Assembly: GCF_019112545.1 (NCBI RefSeq)
Contig: NW_025064918.1
Span: 310,001 to 374,000 of the forward strand
DNA from: Guyanagaster necrorhizus
Lineage: Eukaryota; Basidiomycota; Agaricomycetes; Agaricales; Physalacriaceae
Reading direction: 5' to 3'
DNA: 64,000 nucleotides
A model generated the notes under the pieces. It was not told the origin of the DNA and searched no databases. It was given only the letters and a program-made list of their open reading frames with translations. A program made the translations under genes and the position numbers. Positions 17,653 through 27,121 of this stretch are shown piece by piece (the stretch's first letter is position 1; every line of letters begins with the position of its first letter).

Positions 17653-20600
17653 TTAGGGTAGACCCCCTCCCTCAGAAGGAGATGGCCGATCTGCTGGACC
17701 CGTCCGTCTGTTTTGCAGGTTCATAAAGACTTTGACCGGTTTATTGTCGTGTTGCAGGATCTCGAACTGCGAGAGGGTTTGTCGTTGTCGACATTGCTCT
17801 TCGCTGTATGTCCCCACAGGGTCGTCTTCATCGTCCTTCTGCACATGACCTCTGCTGATGGCCGATCGTCGTGGTTCCTCAGGGTTAATATTGAACATGA
17901 CCCCCTTGTCGTCGACCCTGTTGATTCGTTGTTCATAGTCGCGGATCGCTGTGTCGGCGTCCATATATTTTTCATTAACCCATTGATTTGATTCTGGTCC
18001 GTATCCCTTCCAGCTGACTAGATAGTCAACAGTTGTTTTCATGCCTCCGCCTCGTGCTTTAACTTTTCGAAGTTTGTGGTTTAGAACTTCATCGATTTCG
18101 TAGTGTTCTTCGTCATCGATTAGTTCCGGGGGTGGAGGCGTTGGTCGTTGTTGGTTTGGGAATACCGGCGCGATGTATGGTGTTAACAATGTTTCATTGA
18201 AAACATTATGGATTTTCCACGTTGGTGGCAGTTGTAACTTGTATGCGGCCTTTCCGACCTTTGCCATGATTTTGAATGGCCCGGTCCGTTTGTCTGCCAG
18301 TTTTTGTTTTGGTCGCGGCAAGTGTAGGTTTGTGGTGTCAAGCCATACTTTGTCGTTTGTTGAATAGTCATGGCTTGGTCGCTTGTGTTTATCGTACTGC
18401 TTTTTCATGGCGATAGCCGCCTTGTCAAGCGCGACCTTGGTTTCTTCATGGATTTTTGCCATTGTTGTGGCAAAATCTGATGAAGCCGGTGTTGTTGTAT
18501 GTGCCCGTCCAGGTTGCGCAACTGGTGGGTGTCGTCCATAGTTTACAAAGAATGGTGTTCTGCCCGTTGCAGAGTGGATCCTGTTGTTGTGTTGGAATGC
18601 AGCCAATGCTAGCCATTCCGTCCAATCGTCTTGTCTGTAATTGATGAAAAGTCGTAGGTACTTTTCAATTTCTTGATTGGCCCGTTCTGTTTGGCCATCC
18701 GTCTGTGGGTGGTACGCTGTGGAGGCGTTTCTTTTGATATTGAGGAGTCGGTATAAGTCGTCCAAGAATTTGGAGACGAATTGTGGTCCCCGGTCTGAAA
18801 TGATAACTTGAGGCATGCCATACTTTGCATAGACCTCGTCTCGCAGTATTTTTGCCCATCCTTCGGATGTCAATTCTGTTGAACAGGCGATCGGAATGAT
18901 TGCCTTCGAGAAGCGATCGACTATGACGATGATTGCATCATAGCCATCACTTTCGGGAAGTCCGGTTATCATGTCTACCGAAATATGGGTCCATGGTGAC
19001 GAAGGGACCTCATTTGGGTGTAGTGGAGCAGGTTTGGGTTGTGTTGAAGTCTTGCCTCTTTGACAGGCCTCACAGCCTTTGACATATCGGGTGATATCAT
19101 GATCCATTTTGGGCCACCAATACTCCCTGAGTACCAGTTCCTTCGTTTTTGCAATTCCGGGATGGCCAGCAGTTGCATGATCGTGGCAGATGGCGATGAT
19201 ATCACCCCGTAATTTCTGATCTCTTGGGATGTAGATTCGTCCATCATAACGGATCAATCCCCCTTCCTTCTTTAAGCCCCGCTCATGATTGAGCGACGGA
19301 GCTATTCGTTGATCCCATTTGGATGGATCACGAGTCGCACTTTTGATGCGTTCATGCATCTCCTCTTCCGTGGGCATGATCATGGCGCGGAAGTGTTCTG
19401 GTTGGAGTAGAACAACTTCCTTGTTGTCATTCTCCCCTTGGTCGTGGTCGGCTCTGCGACTAAGTAGGTCGGCTTTCTTGTTTGCCGTCCCGGGTTTGTG
19501 GTGTAGTGTGTATTCGTATTGCGAGAGTTCCGTTACCCATCTTGCTTGTCTTCGGTTAAGTTTTTGTGGGTGTCGGAAGTATCGTAAATTTTGATGGTCC
19601 GTCCAAATCTCGAATATTTGGGCTGCTCCAATGAGGTAATGCCGCCATTCGGCTAAGGCAAGCATTATTGCGAGCAGTTCTTTATCGTAGATCTCATAGT
19701 TACGTTCCGTAACTGTGAGTGCTTTTGACATGAAGGCGACTGGTCGCCATTTGCCATCTTGTTCCTGTGAGAGGACCGCCCCCACAGCGCCTTCGCTGGA
19801 GTCTGCCTCTACTTTGAACTTCCCATCCTCGGTTGGAACAGCGAGGATGATATCTGATGCCAATCGTCGTTTCAAATCATTGAACGCTGCCCGTTGGGAA
19901 ATTCCCCAAGTCCATGGGGAATTTCCAGTTAATTGGGTCATTGGTCGAACGATTTTGCTGTAATCCCGAATAAACCGCTGATAAAAGTTGGTAAACCCGA
20001 GGAATGATTGTAACTCCTTTTTCTTGGTCGGTTCCGGCCATTCGGTTACCCCGGCTGTTTTAACAGGATCCATCCTGATATTTCCTTGGCTAATGATGAC
20101 CCCGAGGTATTCAGTTTCTAGGACCTCGAACTCGCACTTCTCAGCTTTGAGAAAGAGTTTATGCTCCCTCATAAGAGTGAGTACCTGTCGTACTAGCTGT
20201 CGGTGCTCTTCCTTGGTTTTGGACATGATTAGGATATCGTCCAAGTAGATCGTGACCTTCCCGGTGGCAATGAGATCTTTAAAGATGTCATTCATCATCC
20301 ACTGGAAGGTTGCTGGTGAGTTGGTGAGTCCAAAGAACATCACCGTCGGTTCGAATAGCCCGCGATTCGTTCGAAAAGCGGCTTTCCATTCGTCTCCTTC
20401 TTTGATTCGTACATTGTTGTACCCCCATCGAACGTCCAACTTGGTGTAGTATTTGGCGCCTCTGAGTTTGTCCATTAACTCCGATATTAGGGGTAGTGGG
20501 TAACGATTCTTGATCGTCATTTCATTGAGCTTTCGGTAATCTTGTACCGGTCTAAGCTTCCCATCCTTCTTTTTTACAAAGAAGAAGGGGGATGCCATTG

Positions 20601-21885
20601 GTGATTTTGATGGTCGGATCCTCCCGCTTGCCAAATTCTCTTCGAGGAATTTGTCCAACTCCTGCTGCTCGTTGCTGCTGAGTGGGTAGGTTTTGCAGTT
20701 CAAATTGGCATTGGCGTTGGGGATTAATTCGATGGCATGATCCCAAGGTTTGGGTTCGGGTAGTTCGTCAAAACTGTCTTTTTCGAATAAATCCCGAAAA
20801 TCTTGTGCCCATTTGGGTACCATTTCTTCGAATGTCTTTTCTTCCTTCCCCACGTTGGCTTTGGCGGCCAGGTCATTGGCATGATGCATAGCACGAATGC
20901 TAATGGCCCTTTCCAGATCCACGGCCAAGATGGTTTCTCCATCTTCCATCTCTTGATCCCACTGGTCTTCGGGATCTTCGTCCGGCAATACGAATGGGGT
21001 TTTTCGGCATTGGCATCTTGCGAAGATGATCCGTCCGGTTTTCCAGTTGATCAGGGGATTATGTCGGATCAGCCAGTCGTGTCCTAGGAACACTTCCTTT
21101 GTTCCTAGATCAGTCACCGCCAAGTCGATCCGTTCGGAATGATCCCCGATTGTGAGTCGAAGTTCAACATACTCGGTAATTGATCCTGCTTGGTTCTTTG
21201 TTCCGTCTGCATTATAGACTGGAATTGGTGCCGCAGTAGCACGGGTAGGGAGTTTGTGCTTGTTGACGAAAGCACGATTTATGGAACTTCCCGTGCACCC
21301 GCTGTCTATTAGGGCAGTGACCTTGTGCGTTTTCCGAGCAGTGAGTGTTTCAATTCGGGCTTCGGTTAATAAATCTTGTCCCGAAGTTTTGCTTCGTTGA
21401 ATATATCTCCGTGGTCCATGCAGTTCGTCGAGCCATTCGAGGGCCCTGCTTCGTTGGGCTTCCTGCATCCCTTTGACCATTTCGTCGATTATTTCTTCAA
21501 CCCGGCTTCGGTGTACCCAATTTTTGAGTACTGCCTTTGCTGCGGCTTCATCCTTTGCGTCTTTGATGGCTCGCCAAGTCCATTCGGTATTAAATGGGCT
21601 TAGCCAGCTGGTGGGGCTCTCTGCCCCTGTTCGGCCTTTCGGCGGTTGAGTCTGTTCTACGGAGTTAGTGGGATGAACTGGTGATGACGCACCTTTGGGT
21701 CCTTCTTTCCGTTTCCTGATTATAAATTCCTGAGGCGATTCCAGTTTCTGAGTAATTCGGTCGGGTATATTCGAATGCACGCATAATTTAGACATAGGGG
21801 TTGTAACTACAGAAGAATTGTCAGTCTGTCCAGCAGGTTGTGACCTATTACTTAAGTCCTTGGCCGAGTCAGTGGAATCGCTCAC
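17653..21885 (-). CDS. Pol polyprotein of element C (1410 codons, intact)
   Basis: Intact retrotransposon polyprotein. Aspartic protease DSGCTGS at residues 194-200; reverse transcriptase about 430-600 with FGLTNSP (518) and YLDD (547-550); RNase H about 685-800 including TDHQNLRYF. The integrase has a zinc-binding HHCC region (about 903-941, ending CEACQRG) and a catalytic triad D971, D1031, E1067 with the D-35-E spacing. A chromodomain (about 1262-1320, VDYLVSWKGYGPESNQW) is expected to guide integration toward marked chromatin. The frame as given begins at a GTG overlapping the gag stop and is open further upstream, in the -1 frame relative to gag, so expression as a gag-pol fusion is likely. 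The C-terminal ~90 residues after the chromodomain show no motif I know. Confidence 0.95.
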   Translation of the reverse strand: MSDSTDSAKDLSNRSQPAGQTDNSSVVTTPMSKLCVHSNIPDRITQKLESPQEFIIRKRKEGPKGASSPVHPTNSVEQTQPPKGRTGAESPTSWLSPFNTEWTWRAIKDAKDEAAAKAVLKNWVHRSRVEEIIDEMVKGMQEAQRSRALEWLDELHGPRRYIQRSKTSGQDLLTEARIETLTARKTHKVTALIDSGCTGSSINRAFVNKHKLPTRATAAPIPVYNADGTKNQAGSITEYVELRLTIGDHSERIDLAVTDLGTKEVFLGHDWLIRHNPLINWKTGRIIFARCQCRKTPFVLPDEDPEDQWDQEMEDGETILAVDLERAISIRAMHHANDLAAKANVGKEEKTFEEMVPKWAQDFRDLFEKDSFDELPEPKPWDHAIELIPNANANLNCKTYPLSSNEQQELDKFLEENLASGRIRPSKSPMASPFFFVKKKDGKLRPVQDYRKLNEMTIKNRYPLPLISELMDKLRGAKYYTKLDVRWGYNNVRIKEGDEWKAAFRTNRGLFEPTVMFFGLTNSPATFQWMMNDIFKDLIATGKVTIYLDDILIMSKTKEEHRQLVRQVLTLMREHKLFLKAEKCEFEVLETEYLGVIISQGNIRMDPVKTAGVTEWPEPTKKKELQSFLGFTNFYQRFIRDYSKIVRPMTQLTGNSPWTWGISQRAAFNDLKRRLASDIILAVPTEDGKFKVEADSSEGAVGAVLSQEQDGKWRPVAFMSKALTVTERNYEIYDKELLAIMLALAEWRHYLIGAAQIFEIWTDHQNLRYFRHPQKLNRRQARWVTELSQYEYTLHHKPGTANKKADLLSRRADHDQGENDNKEVVLLQPEHFRAMIMPTEEEMHERIKSATRDPSKWDQRIAPSLNHERGLKKEGGLIRYDGRIYIPRDQKLRGDIIAICHDHATAGHPGIAKTKELVLREYWWPKMDHDITRYVKGCEACQRGKTSTQPKPAPLHPNEVPSSPWTHISVDMITGLPESDGYDAIIVIVDRFSKAIIPIACSTELTSEGWAKILRDEVYAKYGMPQVIISDRGPQFVSKFLDDLYRLLNIKRNASTAYHPQTDGQTERANQEIEKYLRLFINYRQDDWTEWLALAAFQHNNRIHSATGRTPFFVNYGRHPPVAQPGRAHTTTPASSDFATTMAKIHEETKVALDKAAIAMKKQYDKHKRPSHDYSTNDKVWLDTTNLHLPRPKQKLADKRTGPFKIMAKVGKAAYKLQLPPTWKIHNVFNETLLTPYIAPVFPNQQRPTPPPPELIDDEEHYEIDEVLNHKLRKVKARGGGMKTTVDYLVSWKGYGPESNQWVNEKYMDADTAIRDYEQRINRVDDKGVMFNINPEEPRRSAISRGHVQKDDEDDPVGTYSEEQCRQRQTLSQFEILQHDNKPVKVFMNLQNRRTGPADRPSPSEGGGLP

Positions 21886-22013
21886 TGCTCGGCCTCGCCT
21901 TTTACCTCCTCGGGCTTGTCTTCTTGCCCGAGGTCCTCGTCTTCCTTCATCAATTCGGCAATCTGCGCCCGAATATCTTCCCTAGTGCGCTTGTTCTTCT
22001 TCTGAGGGCAGTT

Positions 22014-24911
22014 TCATGCCATGTGGCCCTTCTGACCACAATTGAAACATTTCCCCCCCTTCTTGAGTCGATCGACGTCCATTGGCTGACCCGTTCCGGT
22101 ATATGTCGTGCCCGTACCGGTTTGCTTCGTTCCGTAAGAAGTTGGGGTCGAGCCGCCGGGCTTGGTGGACGGGATCGTACTGGTAGGGGATCTTTGGCCC
22201 TGTCCCTGGCGTGGATAGCCGTAGGCTAAAGTGGCCGCTTCTGCCTTCTGCCGCTGTCGTTCCTTGTACATTCCGATGATTCGGGCCTTCCACTCGTCAT
22301 ACCCTACTGGTATGTCGCGTCCCAGGTCCGAAATGGTGATGAGGTAGTGGGATGGTAATCCCATCTTCATGTACTCGACCATGCGTCCGGTGTCGGCTAC
22401 GTCATCTTGTACTCCTGCAAGCCTGCCGAGTCGTTCCAATTCGTCGAAGTAGTCTGTGGCCGCTTTGCCGGCCATCTTGTACTCCTTCATCTTCTGTTTA
22501 TGCACCTCCTGGACTGCAGGGTCGGTGAACTTCTCCCTGATCATTTGTTTGAATACGGGCCATGCGGGGTATCGGTGATGGTCTCTGGTTGTTGACCAGA
22601 AGGAGGGAGCGATTAGAACCCACCACACCTTCACCTTGTCTGCCATGTGAGTGACGGCGAAGGTTACCTTGTACATGTCGGCTAGAAAGTATGCGGCGAA
22701 GACCTGGAAATACTGGTCACAGTCGACCAGGAATTGGTCAATATCCTCCGAGGCCCCCTTGAAGAGGTGGGGCTCGGCACAAAGGATTGGTTTGACCTGG
22801 AGTATTTGGGCGTCGGCGGCGAGCGCCATCATCGGGTTCGGGATCCCGCCGTCGGGCGGTTGTGCCCACCCGCTCGGGGGTCCTGGGAATGAATGGAGGG
22901 ATCCATCATCGGCCACCGGGCTTCCTGGTTTCAGTGCTTGTTTTCGCACAATGCGGCCGTTCCGGACCGTCCACCCTTGGGCAAGTGCTTCAGGGTCGTC
23001 TTCCGTGGGCAGTGGTGCCTCGGGCACTGGAGGTGCCTGGGCCCCACTGCCTTCCGCCTCGTCTGGTGGCGGCTGCCCGGCGAATGGTCGCGGAATTGGC
23101 GGCAACCTCCACCGTTCTGGATGTTGCCAGGTTGCCTGTGGTCGGCTTCTGACCAGCCGAGATGCTGTGCTGAGGACGGCCGAGGTGGCGTATGAATACC
23201 GAGATGTTGCCGTTCGGATTGAAGGTGCCGTGTTTGCCGTTTTAGGCGGCAATACGCTCGGCGTCCACGGCATTGGGGCTGAGCGTCTGCCGGTCTTCGG
23301 CTTGTATGGCGGTAGCGGTCCCATCTGGTAATGTAAAAATCTTTGATTAAAATTAAAAATGGCCCTTTCTGTGGCCGCATATTGTAAAATTTCCTCTTGC
23401 TCGACATGGTCGGCAAGAGTATACCTTCGTCCCAGGGACGACTTCAACCATAGGTCGTCCCTCCACAATTCGGCCATCTGTTCTTGATACAGCCGAATGA
23501 ACTCCTGCTCGCGTACCTCGCGTGCTCCCTTCCTCAATACTTCTTCTGGCATTGGATCAAAACTCCTCCCGTACTCAGAGAGGGGGTCCTCCTCCTCTGC
23601 TTCGTCATCCGCGTCGCCGTCCTTGCTCAGTATTTCCCCCTCGAGAAGGGAACTGTCGAGCAGGTCGTAGGCCTCTGGTGCGGTCGGGCTGGGGTTGAGT
23701 ACTGGGTCCGGCGTCTTCTGGCCCGGGGCGAGGAGAAGGCTCTCGCTCGGGCTGCTGTTGCTGCTGCTGGGCCTCTCTCCTTGCTGCGTCCGCCGCCATT
23801 GCTCTGCTATATCGACAGAAGTTTCGATAGAATCGGGGTCGAAGGAAGAGGGCGGCAATGGGCCCGTCGAGGATCCTTTTGAGATCCCCGGTTGGGTCAA
23901 TGTGCTCGTCGTCTCCCCCGATCGTCCCGCGGCCGGCTGGTATACCATCTCCCCTGTCGGGGATACTGTCAGTCTCTGCGATGGTATCGGTCCCGTACGA
24001 TAGCGGTTGGCTGTCGCTGAGTGCCGCCTCCCTCGGGACATCGTTGGTGGGCTCTGCCCACGGATCGGACTCGGTGGGGGGGGTGCTGGGCTCTCGGAAG
24101 GGTGAGTCGAGGGTACTAGTGTTGACGATGGTACTAGTCCCTCCTCTGCTGCCGGCCTCTTCTCTTCGCCGCTCTGCTTCTCGTGCCCGTAGGTACCTTC
24201 CGAAGAGATGGTTCTCTCGATAGATCTCGTTGTCGATACGTGCCTGGGCGGCGAGGTACTCGGGAAGGTCACAGGTAGGTCGAATTTGGTTCGCTCGGGG
24301 GCGGACCTCATCGGGGGCCTGGGTTCCCCGTGTTCCCTCTGGTACCGCTCGTATGCTTGCTGTTCTGCTAGGATTACCGCTAGCTGCGCGGCGCTCCAAC
24401 CGGTCGGCCTTGACGGCAGCGGAGCGCCACCAGTGGCGCTCACTGTTGTCGTCGTTCCAGTAGGGGTCATTATCGACCCCTGTTCTGCTGTCAGTGCTTG
24501 AGTTTCGTACTGACGTTGTATGATGGGATCCTCGGCCCCTAGGACTGGCTCCTCGAGCCACCCGTGAGGCATCCAGGGAGTCTCTAGCATGGCGCCCAAT
24601 GCCGGTGCTAGGGACGGGAGTTGTGGTCCTTGTTGCTGGGATGCTGTGCTGGGGGGACGGGATGGGGGTGTCGGGTCGGGGTCGCCGGAACCCTGTGGCC
24701 CAAGGGTTCCCAGGGTCTCGGATGACTGCTGGCGAGGGTCGCGGGGGGTATGTGTGCTGCTGACGCTGCTCCTCTTCTTCCCTAGTACGTTCCTCAGACG
24801 TTCTCCCAGAGACGTCTTCGGATTCGTGTCCTTCTGGCTGGTGGGGCTGTCGGGACGTTGAGGGTCGGGTAGAGGCAGGGATGTCGTGGAGGGGGAGGTC
24901 GGGTGTGACAT
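22014..24911 (-). CDS. Gag of element C (965 codons, stop inside zinc knuckle)
   Basis: Same architecture as the A gag: a low-complexity N-terminal half overlapping the ovORF, an acidic tract, the core block DIDQFLVDCDQYFQVF, KVWWVLIAPSFWS, and a zinc knuckle. The knuckle is cut after CFNCGQKGHMA: the next codons read TGA AAC TGC, where A has AAA GAC TGC. The frame then continues to a normal end, EVKGEAEQ-stop, near 21886. Either C is inactivated in gag or the stop is read through. The start ATG (24911) has G at -3. No AUG lies between it and the ovORF AUG in any frame. Confidence 0.85.
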   Translation of the reverse strand: MSHPTSPSTTSLPLPDPQRPDSPTSQKDTNPKTSLGERLRNVLGKKRSSVSSTHTPRDPRQQSSETLGTLGPQGSGDPDPTPPSRPPSTASQQQGPQLPSLAPALGAMLETPWMPHGWLEEPVLGAEDPIIQRQYETQALTAEQGSIMTPTGTTTTVSATGGAPLPSRPTGWSAAQLAVILAEQQAYERYQREHGEPRPPMRSAPERTKFDLPVTFPSTSPPRHVSTTRSIERTISSEGTYGHEKQSGEEKRPAAEEGLVPSSTLVPSTHPSESPAPPPPSPIRGQSPPTMSRGRRHSATANRYRTGPIPSQRLTVSPTGEMVYQPAAGRSGETTSTLTQPGISKGSSTGPLPPSSFDPDSIETSVDIAEQWRRTQQGERPSSSNSSPSESLLLAPGQKTPDPVLNPSPTAPEAYDLLDSSLLEGEILSKDGDADDEAEEEDPLSEYGRSFDPMPEEVLRKGAREVREQEFIRLYQEQMAELWRDDLWLKSSLGRRYTLADHVEQEEILQYAATERAIFNFNQRFLHYQMGPLPPYKPKTGRRSAPMPWTPSVLPPKTANTAPSIRTATSRYSYATSAVLSTASRLVRSRPQATWQHPERWRLPPIPRPFAGQPPPDEAEGSGAQAPPVPEAPLPTEDDPEALAQGWTVRNGRIVRKQALKPGSPVADDGSLHSFPGPPSGWAQPPDGGIPNPMMALAADAQILQVKPILCAEPHLFKGASEDIDQFLVDCDQYFQVFAAYFLADMYKVTFAVTHMADKVKVWWVLIAPSFWSTTRDHHRYPAWPVFKQMIREKFTDPAVQEVHKQKMKEYKMAGKAATDYFDELERLGRLAGVQDDVADTGRMVEYMKMGLPSHYLITISDLGRDIPVGYDEWKARIIGMYKERQRQKAEAATLAYGYPRQGQGQRSPTSTIPSTKPGGSTPTSYGTKQTGTGTTYTGTGQPMDVDRLKKGGKCFNCGQKGHMA

Positions 24912-25098
24912 TGCGAAGGATAATCCGGATACGTTGGAATTCGTGATAGTGCCTGATCGCCCAAGCTGTGATCGATTGTCGTCCTCGACACAGTTGTATG
25001 ATCACCAGTAAGCCGATCAAGATTCCGATAATAGAAGCTAGGAGTTCGAAGAACTCGTGGGTAAAGTTTGGGTCGGATGGATTAAGGGCAGGGGGCAT
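23605..25098 (-). CDS. ovORF of element C: membrane-anchored protein overlapping gag
   Basis: A 497-codon frame from the ATG at 25098, the first ATG after the 5' LTR. The N-terminus resembles A closely (HEFFELLASIIG, LCRGRQS, ILRNVTPDLP) and contains one hydrophobic segment followed by basic residues. Other shared blocks are RDSLDASR, TDTIAETDSI, the FCRYSRAM region and the end LRPARQFPSRGG. The remainder has diverged and includes a Gln run. Gag lies in the +1 frame, exactly as in A and B (start offsets 202 here and 217 there, both 1 modulo 3 measured from the in-frame GTG). No family is recognised. Its survival without stops in a second, diverged lineage argues against chance. Confidence 0.75.
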   Translation of the reverse strand: MPPALNPSDPNFTHEFFELLASIIGILIGLLVIIQLCRGRQSITAWAIRHYHEFQRIRIILRNVTPDLPLHDIPASTRPSTSRQPHQPEGHESEDVSGRTSEERTREEEEQRQQHTYPPRPSPAVIRDPGNPWATGFRRPRPDTPIPSPQHSIPATRTTTPVPSTGIGRHARDSLDASRVARGASPRGRGSHHTTSVRNSSTDSRTGVDNDPYWNDDNSERHWWRSAAVKADRLERRAASGNPSRTASIRAVPEGTRGTQAPDEVRPRANQIRPTCDLPEYLAAQARIDNEIYRENHLFGRYLRAREAERRREEAGSRGGTSTIVNTSTLDSPFREPSTPPTESDPWAEPTNDVPREAALSDSQPLSYGTDTIAETDSIPDRGDGIPAGRGTIGGDDEHIDPTGDLKRILDGPIAALFLRPRFYRNFCRYSRAMAADAARREAQQQQQQPEREPSPRPGPEDAGPSTQPQPDRTRGLRPARQFPSRGGNTEQGRRRG

Positions 25099-25140
25099 TC
25101 GGTTCCTCAGCACAATTGGGCTTGAGGAAGGGAATGTAGA

Positions 25141-25154
25141 AGCGTTAAACTAAT
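25141..25154 (-). other. Self-priming primer-binding site of element C
   Basis: Plus strand agcgttaaactaat directly touches the 5' LTR. Thirteen nt are the exact complement of LTR positions 25312-25324. The sequence differs from that of A and B, but the pairing is preserved, so both partners have changed together. Confidence 0.75.
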
Positions 25155-25683
25155 TGTTAGACTCAAACCCCACGTGACTATCAACACGTGATAAACAGTT
25201 CGGTACCTCGTACTTCGGGTATGTCTGACTGAGTTCACTGATGCGAAAGTTAATGTGGGACAAGGCTTTGCAAGTAGTAGAAGCTCGAGAGTAGTTTGGT
25301 GAAGATAAACTTTAGTTTAACGCTGAGCTATTACAGTGAAAGCTGTCTACTTAAATACTGTTCTGTTATCGTGTTATAAATAACTGTTCACAAAAGATAT
25401 TGTCTGCTGTAGGGCTGTTACCCCTGCTGTTGCCAGGCTCTCCACAAAAGCTGTTGTCTGGTGAATTGTCGTCGTTGCTGTTACTGCTGTTTAGTGACAA
25501 AAGGAGCATTGTCTCTCCCTTCACAGCGCACAGCCGTACGATAAGACAATGACCAACTGGGTTGCTGAGCTAAGCATTCCCACAGTCTTAAGCGCTGGCC
25601 TAGACGCTCTGACTAGCAGAAATAGGGGTCATTTCTGGGAAAAGGAGAAAGAAAAATAGAGAAAAATAGGAAAAATCGTAACA
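25155..25683 (-). repeat. 5' LTR of element C (529 bp)
   Basis: TGTTA...TAACA ends; the copy at 17087-17615 differs at one site. On the minus strand it holds the TATTTAA box (25351-25357) and the self-priming sequence (25312-25324). It is followed by the right target duplication TAAAT (25684-25688). Confidence 0.95.
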
Positions 25684-27088
25684 TAAATGGAACCAATGAG
25701 TGGCCTCATCTCTCAACCACAAATGAGAGATGACCAAGGAAGAAGGATTAATCCATTATGATGGGTGGATTTACATCACACAAGATCAGAAGCTATGAGG
25801 AGAAATTATCACTACTTGCCATGACCATGCAACTGCTGGACACTCTGGCATTGCCAAAACAAAAGAATTGGTATTATGGGAATACTGGTGGCCCAAACTA
25901 GAAAACAACATTGCCACCTATGTCCAGGCATGCAAAGTCTGTCAACATGGCAAATCATCCATGAAGGCTCATGCCACACCACTACATCTGAATGAGGTCC
26001 CATCATCACCATAGACCCACATCTCAGTTGATATGATCACAGGACTGCCAGACTGCAATAGCTATGATGCAATCCTTATTATTGTTGACCGATTCTCAAA
26101 AGCAATCATTCCCATCATCTCCTCCACAGAATTAACTTTCAAAGAGTGGATAAAGATTCTGTGTGATAAAGTCTATGCCAAATATGGAATGCCCCAGATG
26201 GTTATCTCAGATAGAGGACCTCAATTTGTCTCCAAATTCCTCAACAACCTCTATCATCTTTTGAATATCAAAAGGAATGCATCTACAGCCTATCATCCCC
26301 AAACTAATGGCCAAACAGAATGTGCAAATCAGGAGATGGAAAAATACCTCTGCCTCTTCATTAACTATCAGCAGGACAACTGGGTGGAATGGTTAGCACT
26401 GGCTGCTTTCCAACACAATAACCGAATACACTCAGCAACAGGAAAAACTCCATTCTTTATTAACCATGGATGACACCCTCACATCATCCAAACAGAATGA
26501 CATTGAATGACAATGCCAGCATCAATAGACTTTGCCACTATCATAGCAAAGATTTATATGGAGACTAAGACAGCACTCGAGAAGGCTGCAAAAGTCATGA
26601 CAAAACAGTATGACAAACACCATTGACCCTTGCATGAATATCAAGCCAACGATAAAGTATGGCTTGATACAACAAATCTCCACCTACTGTGCCTAAAGCA
26701 TAAATTAGCAGATAAATAAACTGGCCCATTCCAAATCCTATCCAAAGTCAGGGTAGCCATCTACAAACTCTGGCTCCCTCCCTCTTGGAAGGTTCACGAT
26801 GTCTTTAATGAGATATTATTAATACCTTATATCGCATCTGCATTCTCTAACCAGGAACATCCACCACTATCACCACTGGACCTCATCAATAATGAAGAAT
26901 ATTATGAAATCAACCAAGTTCTAAACCATAAACTCCAAAAAATAAAAGCAAAAGGGGGCAGAATGACAATCACAGTTGATTATCTGGTCAGTTGAAAAGA
27001 TTACAGGCCTGAATCCAACCAGTGGATGAATAAGAAACTAATGCATGCTGACGATGCCATACATGATTATAAACTATCCCTAAATTAA
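25684..27088 (+). pseudogene. Decayed integrase and chromodomain of element D pol
   Basis: Continuation of D pol to the right of element C. Zinc-binding HDHATAGHSG-like and CKVCQHGK remnants lie at 25820-25950. The integrase core has 146 open codons (26033-26473) with IVDRFSKAIIP, ISDRGPQFVSKF and STAYHPQTNGQTE. Chromodomain remnants (VDYLVS, YRPESNQWMN) end in SLN-stop at 27088. Several in-frame stops are present. The polypurine tract at 27106-27121 and the LTR follow. Confidence 0.88.
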
Positions 27089-27121
27089 GCCATCAGGATG
27101 ATGATCTTAAGGAGGGGGTAA

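Larger units (their letters stand above)
17087..25683 (-). mobile_element. Element C, complete young Ty3/gypsy retrotransposon (8597 bp)
   Basis: Complete minus-strand element: 5' LTR 25155-25683, primer site 25141-25154, ovORF, gag, pol, polypurine tract 17616-17631, 3' LTR 17087-17615. The two 529-bp LTRs differ at one position that I can see. The 5-bp target duplication TAAAT flanks it at 17082-17086 and 25684-25688. The order ovORF-gag-pol and the frame relations equal those of A and B, although the proteins differ substantially, so C is a separate family. Gag carries one in-frame stop in its zinc knuckle, so autonomous activity is uncertain despite its youth. Confidence 0.95.
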
